Shown: positions 12,501 through 26,518, numbered from the stretch's first letter. The stretch is DNA of 64,000 nt from Strigamia acuminata (GCA_949358305.1 OX442314.1:30985118-31049117); one strand, 5' to 3'. Notes: generated by a model from the letters alone, not told the origin. Numbers and translations are program-made.

Positions 12501-12976
12501 GTGGAATTACGATCAAGCAGTCCTGCAGTTTGGGTTTAATTAAAATGTGGTTGGTCGACTCTGTTTTGGAGTGTGAGTTCAGTTTGACTGACGATGGTTG
12601 CAATAAACAAACCCTGTCCGCCGGTAATGAACCGTAGTGGAAACTGAAATAATCCTCCGAGTTTATTATATTTTAATGTGGGAAACTCGAATAATATTTC
12701 TTTGCAAACCTGAGTTTCTTTCTGCACACGTTTGAAAGCGATAATTATACAATAATACAATAGCTTCCAATGAAGCAAATCTCATTTCATGGCAATGCAG
12801 TTTCTGGGTCCAGCTCCGAATGGGATGAGATACGTAAAAGGATTTACTGCGATTTGCTTTGTTTTCGGGAGAAAAACAAACCTGTTTTGAAGCAAAATAA
12901 ACACAAGAAAACAGATTAAATTAAAGACTCTCTTATTTTACGAATCAATATACCTTTCAGGATCAAATGTTTGTAG
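12501..12976 (-). pseudogene. P450 3'-end relic, unit 3
   Basis: Same relic with shared lesions in exons 13 and 12 and a break inside exon 11. Confidence 0.8.
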
Positions 12977-13007
12977 ATTAATTAGATTAGATTAAATTAA
13001 ACCCGAA

Positions 13008-13469
13008 TCCATTTTCATCCACAAAAATGCATTTTTACAGAAAAAAAAATCCATTTTTACAGAAAAAAAAATCCATTTTTACAGAAAAAAAAATCCATTT
13101 TTACAGAAAAAAAAATCCATTTTCATCCACAAAAATGCATTTTGAGACAAAAAAAAGCATTGACACAAAAAATGCATTTTCGGACAAAAGAAAGCATTTT
13201 GTTTTGAGACAAAAAAAAATGCATTTTGAGACAAAAAAAAAATCTATTTTCGTACACAAAAATGTATTTTGAGACAAAAAAAAGCATTTTGACACAAAAA
13301 ATGCATTTTTATAGAAAAAAAAATCCATTTTCATCCACAAAAATGCATTTTGAGACAAAAAAAAGCATTTTGACACAAAAAAAGCATTTTGACACAAAAA
13401 ATGCATTTTGACACAAAAAATGCATTTTCGGACAAAAGAAAGCATTTTGTTTTGAGACAAAAAAAATGC
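13008..13469. repeat. A-rich minisatellite block, unit 3
   Basis: Four copies of the 22-bp repeat, one fewer than units 1, 2 and 4; otherwise alike. Confidence 0.9.
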
Positions 13470-13655
13470 ACGTATCACAGTGAAAAAAAAACGTCAAAAA
13501 CAAATTTAAAAAAATGCAGTTTTACCTTCTACAATGTCCTAGTGGCCCGGGTGAAGTTGGGGGCCAAAACCTAGAAAAATAGGAAGAAATAAAACACAAA
13601 AAATCGATTTCTTTGCAGAAATGGCAAAAAAATCAACAGAGAACGAGCAAATACT

Positions 13656-14119
13656 CATCTAAAATCTAAAATCCATCCTCGGGGTCCTTTGGGCAGTCGA
13701 AAGTAGCTGGAATATAAAATAAAAATTAAATTACACACCGCAAATCGCTTGAAAAACCTCAACAAAAATTAAGCCTACTCACTGCATACGCACGCGGTCG
13801 GGGCCGTTCCACGGGTGTTTGGCCGGTCGGAAATAGCTGAAATATAAAATATAAACTAAATTAAACACCACAAATCGATTAAAAAACCTCATCATCATCA
13901 TCATCAAAATCAAACAACACACCTACCGGTAGTGGAACATGGCTGCCGAGTGTCATCACGCTCAACAACAATCACAACCATCACAAAAATCACAATAAAA
14001 TGGCTGCCTCGCTCGAGCTCTTCACCCGACCGATTTACTTTGTCGAATGGCACCATCCTGTCCGTGCACGAAGACTTTATGTAGACTAGACTATATATAG
14101 TAACCACCCAGATACACAT
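13656..14119 (-). CDS. Candidate small spliced gene, unit 3
   Basis: Same splice-site series and reading frames as in unit 1; exon 1 crosses into unit 4. Confidence 0.25.
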
Positions 14120-14834
14120 AGACCTATACTTATATATAAATAATATAATGTTTTGTACCTATCTAGAAATAAGTAGGCCTAAATTTAACATGCAATTGCA
14201 TGTTAATCTGGGCACAAGTAGCGAAAATGACGCTCTTGACATCGCTCCAAAACCCGAGTTAGATCACAGATCACAGATCAGCTCTTAAAACTCTTGAATT
14301 TACTCGCTAGAGTGCGTCCATTAAGAATTAAATTCAATTTAAAAATTAAAAATTCGATTAAAAATTAAAATTAAAATTAAAAATTGAAATTACCGGTATT
14401 TCATTATTTACAATTGAAATTATCTAGAAATTATCTAGATTACACGCAGTCGGAGTCGGACAGCATCTATACATCTATATTCTATCCGTGTTGTTTTAAA
14501 CCTAACCGATGCGATCGACGTGTTGCCTAAAATCTACAAATCCAGCCGCTCCGAACTAACTCACCGATGAGCAGCGATTGATTAATTTATTGTATCAACC
14601 AAATTTCACTTTTCATTTTTCATTTTTCCCTTTTTTTCATTTCTAATTTCTCATTTTTAACTTCTAACTTTTATTAGTTCTACCAAACGAATACGGCGTC
14701 ACCCAGCGCAAAGTAGCTTTGCTTCCAGGCACCAAAAACATTATTAAAGACGATTTTAGACTCTTGACAAATTTATCCTCTTTTATTATGAAACCTACTT
14801 ACGTTAGTTAATTCTGCTTTCTCTTTTAAATATA

Positions 14835-15560
14835 ATGGCGCAAAAGAAAGCGGTTAGACCGACGATCAACGGCGTCAAGACGACTAAAAAGACTGTCGAT
14901 GAGGATAATGTCAAAAACGAGGCTTCGACGACGACCGAGACGAACGATTTTCCACAAAACGACTCGACAAACGCCAATAAAACGAACGAACCCGAAACGA
15001 CAACAATTCCTACACCGGACGAAACCACGACCAAAATGTCGACAGATTTCGACGTCCTCCTCAAGCCAACAACATCAATCGAGCTGAAGAAAGTGACGAC
15101 ACAAATCAAGACAACTCTTCGTCCGAAACTCAGTTTAAAACCGCACGAATTACGCAACGAAACGATCGGAAACGACGTCACATCTCAGTCCCGTCTTCGA
15201 ACAATAAGCAGCGAGACACCCAGATCAACATCGCCCAACAAATCCACTCACAACACGGACGAAAATGCCCCATTGAGTCGCCCATTGGTCTACGTGTCCT
15301 CGACATCTTTCCGACACAATCGCACGACTTCAAAACCAAACGAAACGACACCAGACGTGGCAAACACCAACACCAAACCCCCACGCACCAAACCCACTCT
15401 ATTCCCATCCTCCAGAACCAGAATTGACATCACAACCAAACCACTAACAACCAGACATCGTTCAACTAACATTGCAACACAAACAACAAAACATCGTTCA
15501 ACTGACATCACTACAAAACCACTAACGACCAGACATCGTTCAACCACAAAAGGGACGACG

Positions 15561-15591
<31 letters not shown>

Positions 15592-16967
15592 CCAGTACAA
15601 CAACAAAAAAGACGACAACAACACCCATAGCATCAACAACTCCAATTTCGTCTCAACCGGTCGAAGACTTTGACGAGATCGAAGCGTCATTCGTTGACGG
15701 CATATTTGGTTTGCGGCTCCCGACAGACTTCGACACAGACGGCGAAATAGACACAAAAACTACACCAAAACCAATCAAAACTGCAAAAACATTGGCAACC
15801 AAACAACCGAGCAAGCAAAGCAGATTCCCGACTACTACCGTCGGGTTATCCGAGGCTACGAAACCGAAAAACCAAAAGACGAAACCGTTTGCCGAGCACG
15901 AGCGCGACAACACGCGAGACAACACGATCGGGCGACTGCAGCACAGCGAATCGGTTTTGATTCTCAGCACGACGCCGTACCCTCGAATCCGTCCGAATTG
16001 GCACCGACGGAACCAAACCCGACCCACCACCGTGATAACCAACACGCAAATATCGGCCCTGGACGAAATGGTCATGAAATACCTAACGTCGACCACCCGC
16101 GCGTCCAAACTGACCGACGATTTTGACGCTTTCATTCTGACCGATCCGTTCGACACGAACAAAATCAAAACGAGCACCGCGGAGCCCAAAATGGACCCTG
16201 AGATCATCCCCGGTTACTTCACCGACGTTACCACGAAAGCGGAAAGCGTCACGCGACCCTCCAAAGTGACCACCATTTTGACCAGCGGTCAGTTTCCGGT
16301 CATAGAAAAAGTGAACAACTTTAAATCGTCGCAAGCCGTTGGCGGGAATAACCTCGGGTTTCACCTACCGCCCAGTTTTTGGCCCACTCGTTACGCACTG
16401 ACCACAACGCCGACGTTGCAAGCGCCGAAACGACAACGGTTGTTGTTTTCGTCCAAACGGAGACTCTCCGGTCAACATCGGCAGTCGCGGCGGTCCACGT
16501 ACGATTACGGGTCGGTCACGTCGCCGTCGCCGAGTTTGATCGAGGACGACGTCACGGACACGTTGGTCAAGTTCGGGGTCCGTCTCGCGCGCTCGAAACG
16601 CGAGGAGAAGTCGCCGGCGGTCGTCAATCCGTTCCCGGAACACGTTGCGACGTACCAGCATCCGTTTTTCGGCCAAGTCGGCGTGTTGTTCAACAAGACG
16701 TCGGGCACGTTGCAGATGGAGTACGGGTTTTACGGGAAGGCGCATTTGTTGCCGTACGTGCAGAGCAATACGTTTCTGCTGCGATTTTTCAGCGCCGTTT
16801 GGTACGTGTCGGAAAGCGACGACAGCAGACGGCTACCGAGGAGTGTTTTCATGGTCCATTTCAAGGGGGGTTCGTCGGACGGGCGACCGGAACGATTTAT
16901 TGTGCCTTTCTTCGATCCCCGATTGCCGCCTACGTTCGTTAGGGTTAGGTCTTCGGATAGGAAATAA
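14835..16967 (+). CDS. Threonine-rich mucin-like protein, copy 4
   Basis: The 710-residue translation is identical to the other array copies, in a standard 4692-bp unit. Confidence 0.7.
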
Positions 16968-17170
16968 ATAGAAGTTGGAAAGATATGGGGAGTGTTTGAG
17001 TATAATTATAGCGTTTTCTTGCTTTCTTTTTCACTACATTTTAATTGTTTTATTACTGTTACGATGGGAAAAAAGGAGCTTAATAATTGCCAAAAAACAT
17101 TTTTTTTTTTACTCATTAATTTGAAATGTAAATAAAATAAAATAATTCTCCGATTTTTTCTTTTTTTGAT

Positions 17171-17646
17171 GTGGAATTACGATCAAGCAGTCCTGCAGTT
17201 TGGGTTTAATTAAAATGTGGTTGGTCGACTCTGTTTTGGAGTGTGAGTTCAGTTTGACTGACGATGGTTGCAATAAACAAACCCTGTCCGCCGGTAATGA
17301 ACCGTAGTGGAAACTGAAATAATCCTCCGAGTTTATTATATTTTAATGTGGGAAACTCGAATAATATTTCTTTGCAAACCTGAGTTTCTTTCTGCACACG
17401 TTTGAAAGCGATAATTATACAATAATACAATAGCTTCCAATGAAGCAAATCTCATTTCATGGCAATGCAGTTTCTGGGTCCAGCTCCGAATGGGATGAGA
17501 TACGTAAAAGGATTTACTGCGATTTGCTTTGTTTTCGGGAGAAAAACAAACCTGTTTTGAAGCAAAATAAACACAAGAAAACAGATTAAATTAAAGACTC
17601 TCTTATTTTACGAATCAATATACCTTTCAGGATCAAATGTTTGTAG
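17171..17646 (-). pseudogene. P450 3'-end relic, unit 4
   Basis: Same relic with shared lesions in exons 13 and 12 and a break inside exon 11. Confidence 0.8.
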
Positions 17647-17677
17647 ATTAATTAGATTAGATTAAATTAAACCCGAA

Positions 17678-18161
17678 TCCATTTTCATCCACAAAAATGC
17701 ATTTTTACAGAAAAAAAAATCCATTTTTACAGAAAAAAAAATCCATTTTTACAGAAAAAAAAATCCATTTTTACAGAAAAAAAAATCCATTTTTACAGAA
17801 AAAAAAATCCATTTTCATCCACAAAAATGCATTTTGAGACAAAAAAAAGCATTGACACAAAAAATGCATTTTCGGACAAAAGAAAGCATTTTGTTTTGAG
17901 ACAAAAAAAAATGCATTTTGAGACAAAAAAAAAATCTATTTTCGTACACAAAAATGTATTTTGAGACAAAAAAAAGCATTTTGACACAAAAAATGCATTT
18001 TTATAGAAAAAAAAATCCATTTTCATCCACAAAAATGCATTTTGAGACAAAAAAAAGCATTTTGACACAAAAAAAGCATTTTGACACAAAAAATGCATTT
18101 TGACACAAAAAATGCATTTTCGGACAAAAGAAAGCATTTTGTTTTGAGACAAAAAAAATGC
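17678..18161. repeat. A-rich minisatellite block, unit 4
   Basis: Five copies of the 22-bp repeat and the standard irregular repeats. Confidence 0.9.
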
Positions 18162-18347
18162 ACGTATCACAGTGAAAAAAAAACGTCAAAAACAAATTTA
18201 AAAAAATGCAGTTTTACCTTCTACAATGTCCTAGTGGCCCGGGTGAAGTTGGGGGCCAAAACCTAGAAAAATAGGAAGAAATAAAACACAAAAAATCGAT
18301 TTCTTTGCAGAAATGGCAAAAAAATCAACAGAGAACGAGCAAATACT

Positions 18348-18811
18348 CATCTAAAATCTAAAATCCATCCTCGGGGTCCTTTGGGCAGTCGAAAGTAGCT
18401 GGAATATAAAATAAAAATTAAATTACACACCGCAAATCGCTTGAAAAACCTCAACAAAAATTAAGCCTACTCACTGCATACGCACGCGGTCGGGGCCGTT
18501 CCACGGGTGTTTGGCCGGTCGGAAATAGCTGAAATATAAAATATAAACTAAATTAAACACCACAAATCGATTAAAAAACCTCATCATCATCATCATCAAA
18601 ATCAAACAACACACCTACCGGTAGTGGAACATGGCTGCCGAGTGTCATCACGCTCAACAACAATCACAACCATCACAAAAATCACAATAAAATGGCTGCC
18701 TCGCTCGAGCTCTTCACCCGACCGATTTACTTTGTCGAATGGCACCATCCTGTCCGTGCACGAAGACTTTATGTAGACTAGACTATATATAGTAACCACC
18801 CAGATACACAT
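18348..18811 (-). CDS. Candidate small spliced gene, unit 4
   Basis: Same splice-site series and reading frames as in unit 1; exon 1 crosses into unit 5. Confidence 0.25.
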
Positions 18812-19526
18812 AGACCTATACTTATATATAAATAATATAATGTTTTGTACCTATCTAGAAATAAGTAGGCCTAAATTTAACATGCAATTGCATGTTAATC
18901 TGGGCACAAGTAGCGAAAATGACGCTCTTGACATCGCTCCAAAACCCGAGTTAGATCACAGATCACAGATCAGCTCTTAAAACTCTTGAATTTACTCGCT
19001 AGAGTGCGTCCATTAAGAATTAAATTCAATTTAAAAATTAAAAATTCGATTAAAAATTAAAATTAAAATTAAAAATTGAAATTACCGGTATTTCATTATT
19101 TACAATTGAAATTATCTAGAAATTATCTAGATTACACGCAGTCGGAGTCGGACAGCATCTATACATCTATATTCTATCCGTGTTGTTTTAAACCTAACCG
19201 ATGCGATCGACGTGTTGCCTAAAATCTACAAATCCAGCCGCTCCGAACTAACTCACCGATGAGCAGCGATTGATTAATTTATTGTATCAACCAAATTTCA
19301 CTTTTCATTTTTCATTTTTCCCTTTTTTTCATTTCTAATTTCTCATTTTTAACTTCTAACTTTTATTAGTTCTACCAAACGAATACGGCGTCACCCAGCG
19401 CAAAGTAGCTTTGCTTCCAGGCACCAAAAACATTATTAAAGACGATTTTAGACTCTTGACAAATTTATCCTCTTTTATTATGAAACCTACTTACGTTAGT
19501 TAATTCTGCTTTCTCTTTTAAATATA

Positions 19527-20252
19527 ATGGCGCAAAAGAAAGCGGTTAGACCGACGATCAACGGCGTCAAGACGACTAAAAAGACTGTCGATGAGGATAA
19601 TGTCAAAAACGAGGCTTCGACGACGACCGAGACGAACGATTTTCCACAAAACGACTCGACAAACGCCAATAAAACGAACGAACCCGAAACGACAACAATT
19701 CCTACACCGGACGAAACCACGACCAAAATGTCGACAGATTTCGACGTCCTCCTCAAGCCAACAACATCAATCGAGCTGAAGAAAGTGACGACACAAATCA
19801 AGACAACTCTTCGTCCGAAACTCAGTTTAAAACCGCACGAATTACGCAACGAAACGATCGGAAACGACGTCACATCTCAGTCCCGTCTTCGAACAATAAG
19901 CAGCGAGACACCCAGATCAACATCGCCCAACAAATCCACTCACAACACGGACGAAAATGCCCCATTGAGTCGCCCATTGGTCTACGTGTCCTCGACATCT
20001 TTCCGACACAATCGCACGACTTCAAAACCAAACGAAACGACACCAGACGTGGCAAACACCAACACCAAACCCCCACGCACCAAACCCACTCTATTCCCAT
20101 CCTCCAGAACCAGAATTGACATCACAACCAAACCACTAACAACCAGACATCGTTCAACTAACATTGCAACACAAACAACAAAACATCGTTCAACTGACAT
20201 CACTACAAAACCACTAACGACCAGACATCGTTCAACCACAAAAGGGACGACG

Positions 20253-20283
<31 letters not shown>

Positions 20284-21659
20284 CCAGTACAACAACAAAA
20301 AAGACGACAACAACACCCATAGCATCAACAACTCCAATTTCGTCTCAACCGGTCGAAGACTTTGACGAGATCGAAGCGTCATTCGTTGACGGCATATTTG
20401 GTTTGCGGCTCCCGACAGACTTCGACACAGACGGCGAAATAGACACAAAAACTACACCAAAACCAATCAAAACTGCAAAAACATTGGCAACCAAACAACC
20501 GAGCAAGCAAAGCAGATTCCCGACTACTACCGTCGGGTTATCCGAGGCTACGAAACCGAAAAACCAAAAGACGAAACCGTTTGCCGAGCACGAGCGCGAC
20601 AACACGCGAGACAACACGATCGGGCGACTGCAGCACAGCGAATCGGTTTTGATTCTCAGCACGACGCCGTACCCTCGAATCCGTCCGAATTGGCACCGAC
20701 GGAACCAAACCCGACCCACCACCGTGATAACCAACACGCAAATATCGGCCCTGGACGAAATGGTCATGAAATACCTAACGTCGACCACCCGCGCGTCCAA
20801 ACTGACCGACGATTTTGACGCTTTCATTCTGACCGATCCGTTCGACACGAACAAAATCAAAACGAGCACCGCGGAGCCCAAAATGGACCCTGAGATCATC
20901 CCCGGTTACTTCACCGACGTTACCACGAAAGCGGAAAGCGTCACGCGACCCTCCAAAGTGACCACCATTTTGACCAGCGGTCAGTTTCCGGTCATAGAAA
21001 AAGTGAACAACTTTAAATCGTCGCAAGCCGTTGGCGGGAATAACCTCGGGTTTCACCTACCGCCCAGTTTTTGGCCCACTCGTTACGCACTGACCACAAC
21101 GCCGACGTTGCAAGCGCCGAAACGACAACGGTTGTTGTTTTCGTCCAAACGGAGACTCTCCGGTCAACATCGGCAGTCGCGGCGGTCCACGTACGATTAC
21201 GGGTCGGTCACGTCGCCGTCGCCGAGTTTGATCGAGGACGACGTCACGGACACGTTGGTCAAGTTCGGGGTCCGTCTCGCGCGCTCGAAACGCGAGGAGA
21301 AGTCGCCGGCGGTCGTCAATCCGTTCCCGGAACACGTTGCGACGTACCAGCATCCGTTTTTCGGCCAAGTCGGCGTGTTGTTCAACAAGACGTCGGGCAC
21401 GTTGCAGATGGAGTACGGGTTTTACGGGAAGGCGCATTTGTTGCCGTACGTGCAGAGCAATACGTTTCTGCTGCGATTTTTCAGCGCCGTTTGGTACGTG
21501 TCGGAAAGCGACGACAGCAGACGGCTACCGAGGAGTGTTTTCATGGTCCATTTCAAGGGGGGTTCGTCGGACGGGCGACCGGAACGATTTATTGTGCCTT
21601 TCTTCGATCCCCGATTGCCGCCTACGTTCGTTAGGGTTAGGTCTTCGGATAGGAAATAA
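19527..21659 (+). CDS. Threonine-rich mucin-like protein, copy 5
   Basis: The 710-residue translation is identical to copies 1-4. This is the last regular unit; its downstream minisatellite is the most rearranged of the array (seven 22-bp copies, one 81-bp loss). Confidence 0.7.
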
Positions 21660-21862
21660 ATAGAAGTTGGAAAGATATGGGGAGTGTTTGAGTATAATTA
21701 TAGCGTTTTCTTGCTTTCTTTTTCACTACATTTTAATTGTTTTATTACTGTTACGATGGGAAAAAAGGAGCTTAATAATTGCCAAAAAACATTTTTTTTT
21801 TTACTCATTAATTTGAAATGTAAATAAAATAAAATAATTCTCCGATTTTTTCTTTTTTTGAT

Positions 21863-22338
21863 GTGGAATTACGATCAAGCAGTCCTGCAGTTTGGGTTTA
21901 ATTAAAATGTGGTTGGTCGACTCTGTTTTGGAGTGTGAGTTCAGTTTGACTGACGATGGTTGCAATAAACAAACCCTGTCCGCCGGTAATGAACCGTAGT
22001 GGAAACTGAAATAATCCTCCGAGTTTATTATATTTTAATGTGGGAAACTCGAATAATATTTCTTTGCAAACCTGAGTTTCTTTCTGCACACGTTTGAAAG
22101 CGATAATTATACAATAATACAATAGCTTCCAATGAAGCAAATCTCATTTCATGGCAATGCAGTTTCTGGGTCCAGCTCCGAATGGGATGAGATACGTAAA
22201 AGGATTTACTGCGATTTGCTTTGTTTTCGGGAGAAAAACAAACCTGTTTTGAAGCAAAATAAACACAAGAAAACAGATTAAATTAAAGACTCTCTTATTT
22301 TACGAATCAATATACCTTTCAGGATCAAATGTTTGTAG
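21863..22338 (-). pseudogene. P450 3'-end relic, unit 5
   Basis: Same relic; it is the closest one to the intact CYP-a gene, yet it carries the lesions of the array rather than the intact sequence. Confidence 0.8.
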
Positions 22339-22369
22339 ATTAATTAGATTAGATTAAATTAAACCCGAA

Positions 22370-22816
22370 TCCATTTTCATCCACAAAAATGCATTTTTAC
22401 AGAAAAAAAAATCCATTTTTACAGAAAAAAAAATCCATTTTTACAGAAAAAAAAATCCATTTTTACAGAAAAAAAAATCCATTTTTACAGAAAAAAAAAT
22501 CCATTTTTACAGAAAAAAAAATCCATTTTTACAGAAAAAAAAATCCATTTTCATCCACAAAAATGCATTTTGAGACAAAAAAAAGCATTGACACAAAAAA
22601 TGCATTTTCGGACAAAAGAAAGCATTTTGTTTTGAGACAAAAAAAAATGCATTTTGAGACAAAAAAAAAATCTATTTTCGTACACAAAAATGCATTTTGA
22701 GACAAAAAAAAGCATTTTGACACAAAAAAAGCATTTTGACACAAAAAATGCATTTTGACACAAAAAATGCATTTTCGGACAAAAGAAAGCATTTTGTTTT
22801 GAGACAAAAAAAATGC
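22370..22816. repeat. A-rich minisatellite block, unit 5
   Basis: Seven copies of the 22-bp repeat, plus loss of 81 bp of the irregular part near 22690 that holds the TTTTTATAGAAAA motif in other units. Confidence 0.9.
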
Positions 22817-23002
22817 ACGTATCACAGTGAAAAAAAAACGTCAAAAACAAATTTAAAAAAATGCAGTTTTACCTTCTACAATGTCCTAGTGGCCCGGGTG
22901 AAGTTGGGGGCCAAAACCTAGAAAAATAGGAAGAAATAAAACACAAAAAATCGATTTCTTTGCAGAAATGGCAAAAAAATCAACAGAGAACGAGCAAATA
23001 CT

Positions 23003-23466
23003 CATCTAAAATCTAAAATCCATCCTCGGGGTCCTTTGGGCAGTCGAAAGTAGCTGGAATATAAAATAAAAATTAAATTACACACCGCAAATCGCTTGAA
23101 AAACCTCAACAAAAATTAAGCCTACTCACTGCATACGCACGCGGTCGGGGCCGTTCCACGGGTGTTTGGCCGGTCGGAAATAGCTGAAATATAAAATATA
23201 AACTAAATTAAACACCACAAATCGATTAAAAAACCTCATCATCATCATCATCAAAATCAAACAACACACCTACCGGTAGTGGAACATGGCTGCCGAGTGT
23301 CATCACGCTCAACAACAATCACAACCATCACAAAAATCACAATAAAATGGCTGCCTCGCTCGAGCTCTTCACCCGACCGATTTACTTTGTCGAATGGCAC
23401 CATCCTGTCCGTGCACGAAGACTTTATGTAGACTAGACTATATATAGTAACCACCCAGATACACAT
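23003..23466 (-). CDS. Candidate small spliced gene, unit 5
   Basis: Same splice-site series; its first exon lies partly in the sixth, diverged copy, so the array edge still keeps a complete candidate. Confidence 0.25.
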
Positions 23467-24167
23467 AGACCTATACTTATATATAAATAATATAATGTTT
23501 TGTACCTATCTAGAAATAAGTAGGCCTAAATTTAACATGCAATTGCATGTTAATCTGGGCACAAGTAGCGAAAATGACGCTCTTGACATCGCTCCAAAAC
23601 CCGAGTTAGTTCACAGATCACAGATCAGCTCTTAAAACTCTTGAGTGCGTCCATTAAGAATTAAATTCAATTTAAAAATTAAAAATTCGATTAAAAATTA
23701 AAATTAAAATTAAAAATTGAAATTACCGGTATTTCATTATTTACAATTGAAATTATCTAGAAATTATCTAGATTACACGCAGTCGGAGTCGGACAGCATC
23801 TATACATCTATATTCTATCCGTGTTGTTTTAAACCTAACCGATGCGATCGACGTGTTGCCTAAAATCTACAAATCCAGCCGCTCCGAACTAACTCACCGA
23901 TGAGCAGCGATTGATTAATTTATTGTATCAACCAAATTTCACTTTTCATTTTTCATTTTTCCCTTTTTTTCATTTCTAATTTCTCATTTTTAACTTCTAA
24001 CTTTTATTAGTTCTACCAAACGAATACGGCGTCACCCAGCGCAAAGTAGCTTTGCTTCCAGGCACCAAAAACATTATTAAAGACGATTTTAGACTCTTGA
24101 CAAATTTATCCTCTTTTATTATGAAACCTACTTACGTTAGTTAATTCTGCTTTCTCTTTTAAATATA

Positions 24168-24893
24168 ATGGCGCAAAAGAAAGCGGTTAGACCGACGATC
24201 AACGGCGTCAAGACGACTAAAAAGACTGTCGATGAGGATAATGTCAAAAACGAGGCTTCGACGACGACCGAGACGAACGATTTTCCACAAAACGACTCGA
24301 CAAACGCCAATAAAACGAACGAACCCGAAACGACAACAATTCCTACACCGGACGAAACCACGACCAAAATGTCGACAGATTTCGACGTCCTCCTCAAGCC
24401 AACAACATCAATCGAGCTGAAGAAAGTGACGACACAAATCAAGACAACTCTTCGTCCGAAACTCAGTTTAAAACCGCACGAATTACGCAACGAAACGATC
24501 GGAAACGACGTCACATCTCAGTCCCGTCTTCGAACAATAAGCAGCGAGACACCCAGATCAACATCGCCCAACAAATCCACTCACAACACGGACGAAAATG
24601 CCCCATTGAGTCGCCCATTGGTCTACGTGTCCTCGACATCTTTCCGACACAATCGCACGACTTCAAAATCAAACGAAACGACACCAGACATGGCAAACAC
24701 CAACACCAAACCCCCACGCACCAAACCCACTCTATTCCCATCCTCCAGAACCAGAATTGACATCACAACCAAACCACTAACAACCAGACATCGTTCAACT
24801 AACATTGCAACACAAACAACAAAACATCGTTCAACTGACATCACTACAAAACCACTAACGACCAGACATCGTTCAACCACAAAAGGGACGACG

Positions 24894-24924
<31 letters not shown>

Positions 24925-26294
24925 CCAGTACAACAACAAAAAAGACGACAACAACACCCATAGCATCAACAACTCCAATTTCGTCTCAACCGGTCGAAGA
25001 CTTTGACGAGATCGAAGCGTCATTCGTTGACGGCATATTTGGTTTGCGGCTCCCGACAGACTTCGACACAGACGGCGAAATAGACACAAAAACTACACCA
25101 AAACCAATCAAAACTGCAAAAACATTGGCAACCAAACAACCGAGCAAGCAAAGCAGATTCCCGACTACTACCGTCGGGTTATCCGAGGCTACGAAACCGA
25201 AAAACCAAAAGACGAAACCGTTTGCCGAGCACGAGCGCGACAACACGCGAGACAACACGATCGGGCGACTGCAGCACAGCGAATCGGTTTTGATTCTCAG
25301 CACGACGCCGTACCCTCGAATCCGTCCGAATTGGCACCGACGGAACCAAACTCGACCCACCACCGTGATAACCAACACGCAAATATCGGCCCTGGACGAA
25401 ATGGTCATGAAATACCTAACGTCGACCACCCGCGCGTCCAAACTGACCGACGATTTTGACGCTTTCATTCTGACCGATCCGTTCGACACGAACAAAATCA
25501 AAACGAGCACCGCGGAGCCCAAAATGGACCCTGAGATCATCCCCGGTTACTTCACCGACGTTACCACGAAAGCGGAAAGCGTCACGCGACCCTCCAAAGT
25601 GACCACCATTTTGACCAGCGGTCAGTTTCCGGTCATAGAAAAAGTGAACAACTTCAAATCGTCGCAAGCCGTTGGCGGGAATAACCTCGGGTTCCACCTA
25701 CCGCCCAGTTTTTGGCCCACTCGGTACGCGCTGACCACAACGCCGACGTTGCAAGCGCCGAAACGACAACGGTTGTTGTTTTCGTCCAAGAGGAGACTCT
25801 CCGGTCAACATCGGCAGTCGCGGCGGTCCACGTACGATTACGGGTCGGTCACTTCGCCGAGTTTGATCGAGGACGACGTCACGGACACGTTGGTCAAGTT
25901 CGGGGTCCGTCTCGCGCGGTCGAAACGCGAGGAGAAGTCGCCGGCGGTTGTCAATCCGTTCCCGGAACACGTTGCGACGTACCAGCATCCGTTTTTCGGC
26001 CACGTCGGCGTGTTGTTCAATAAGACGTCGGGGACGTTGCAGATGGAGTACGGGTTTTACGGGAAGGCGCATCTGTTGCCGTACGTGCAGAGCAATACGT
26101 TTTTGCTGCGATTTTTCAGCGCCGTTTGGTACGTGTCGGAAAGCGACGACAGCAGACGGCTACCGAGGAGTGTTTTCATGGTCCATTTCAAGGGGGGTTC
26201 GTCGGACGGGCGACCGGAACGATTTATTGTGCCTTTCTTCGATCCCCGATTGCCGCCTACGTTCGTTAGGGTTAGGTCTTCGGATAGGAAATAG
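24168..26294 (+). CDS. Threonine-rich mucin-like protein, diverged copy 6
   Basis: This is an intact ORF of 708 codons at the edge of the array. Compared with copies 1-5 it has P to S and V to M changes in the segment KSNETTPDMANT, loses two residues where SPSPS becomes SPS (a 6-bp deletion near 25855), and has Q to H in the C-terminal domain. Synonymous changes cluster in the last third. The stop is followed by a shortened 3' flank and then the complete P450 gene CYP-a instead of the decayed P450 piece of the array units, so this copy probably preserves the ancestral junction. It remains open, which suggests coding constraint or recent origin. Confidence 0.7.
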
Positions 26295-26518
26295 AAGTTG
26301 GAGTGTTTGAGTATAATTATAGCGTTTTCTTGCTTTCTTTTTCACTACATTTTAATTGTTTTATTACTGTTACGATGGGAAAAAAGGAGCTTAATAATTG
26401 CCAAAAAACATTTTTTTTTTTACTCATTAATTTGAAATGTAAATAAAATAAAATAATTCTCTGATGTTTTTCTTTTTTTTGATGTAGAATTACGATCAAG
26501 CAGTCCCGCACTTTGGGT

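Larger units (their letters stand above)
1..23401. repeat. Tandem array of five 4.65-4.69 kb units
   Basis: Five complete head-to-tail units start at 1, 4693, 9385, 14055 and 18747, with lengths 4692, 4692, 4670, 4692 and 4655. The window opens exactly on a unit phase that recurs at each of these positions, so the array continues to the left. Unit order: AT-rich upstream DNA, threonine-rich ORF (+), P450 3'-end relic (-), A-rich minisatellite, candidate small spliced gene (-). The five long ORFs translate identically. The 22-bp shortfall of unit 3 is exactly one minisatellite copy; unit 5 has two extra copies and lacks 81 bp. Such uniformity suggests very recent amplification or ongoing homogenisation; assembly over-expansion is the alternative. 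Confidence 0.95.
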
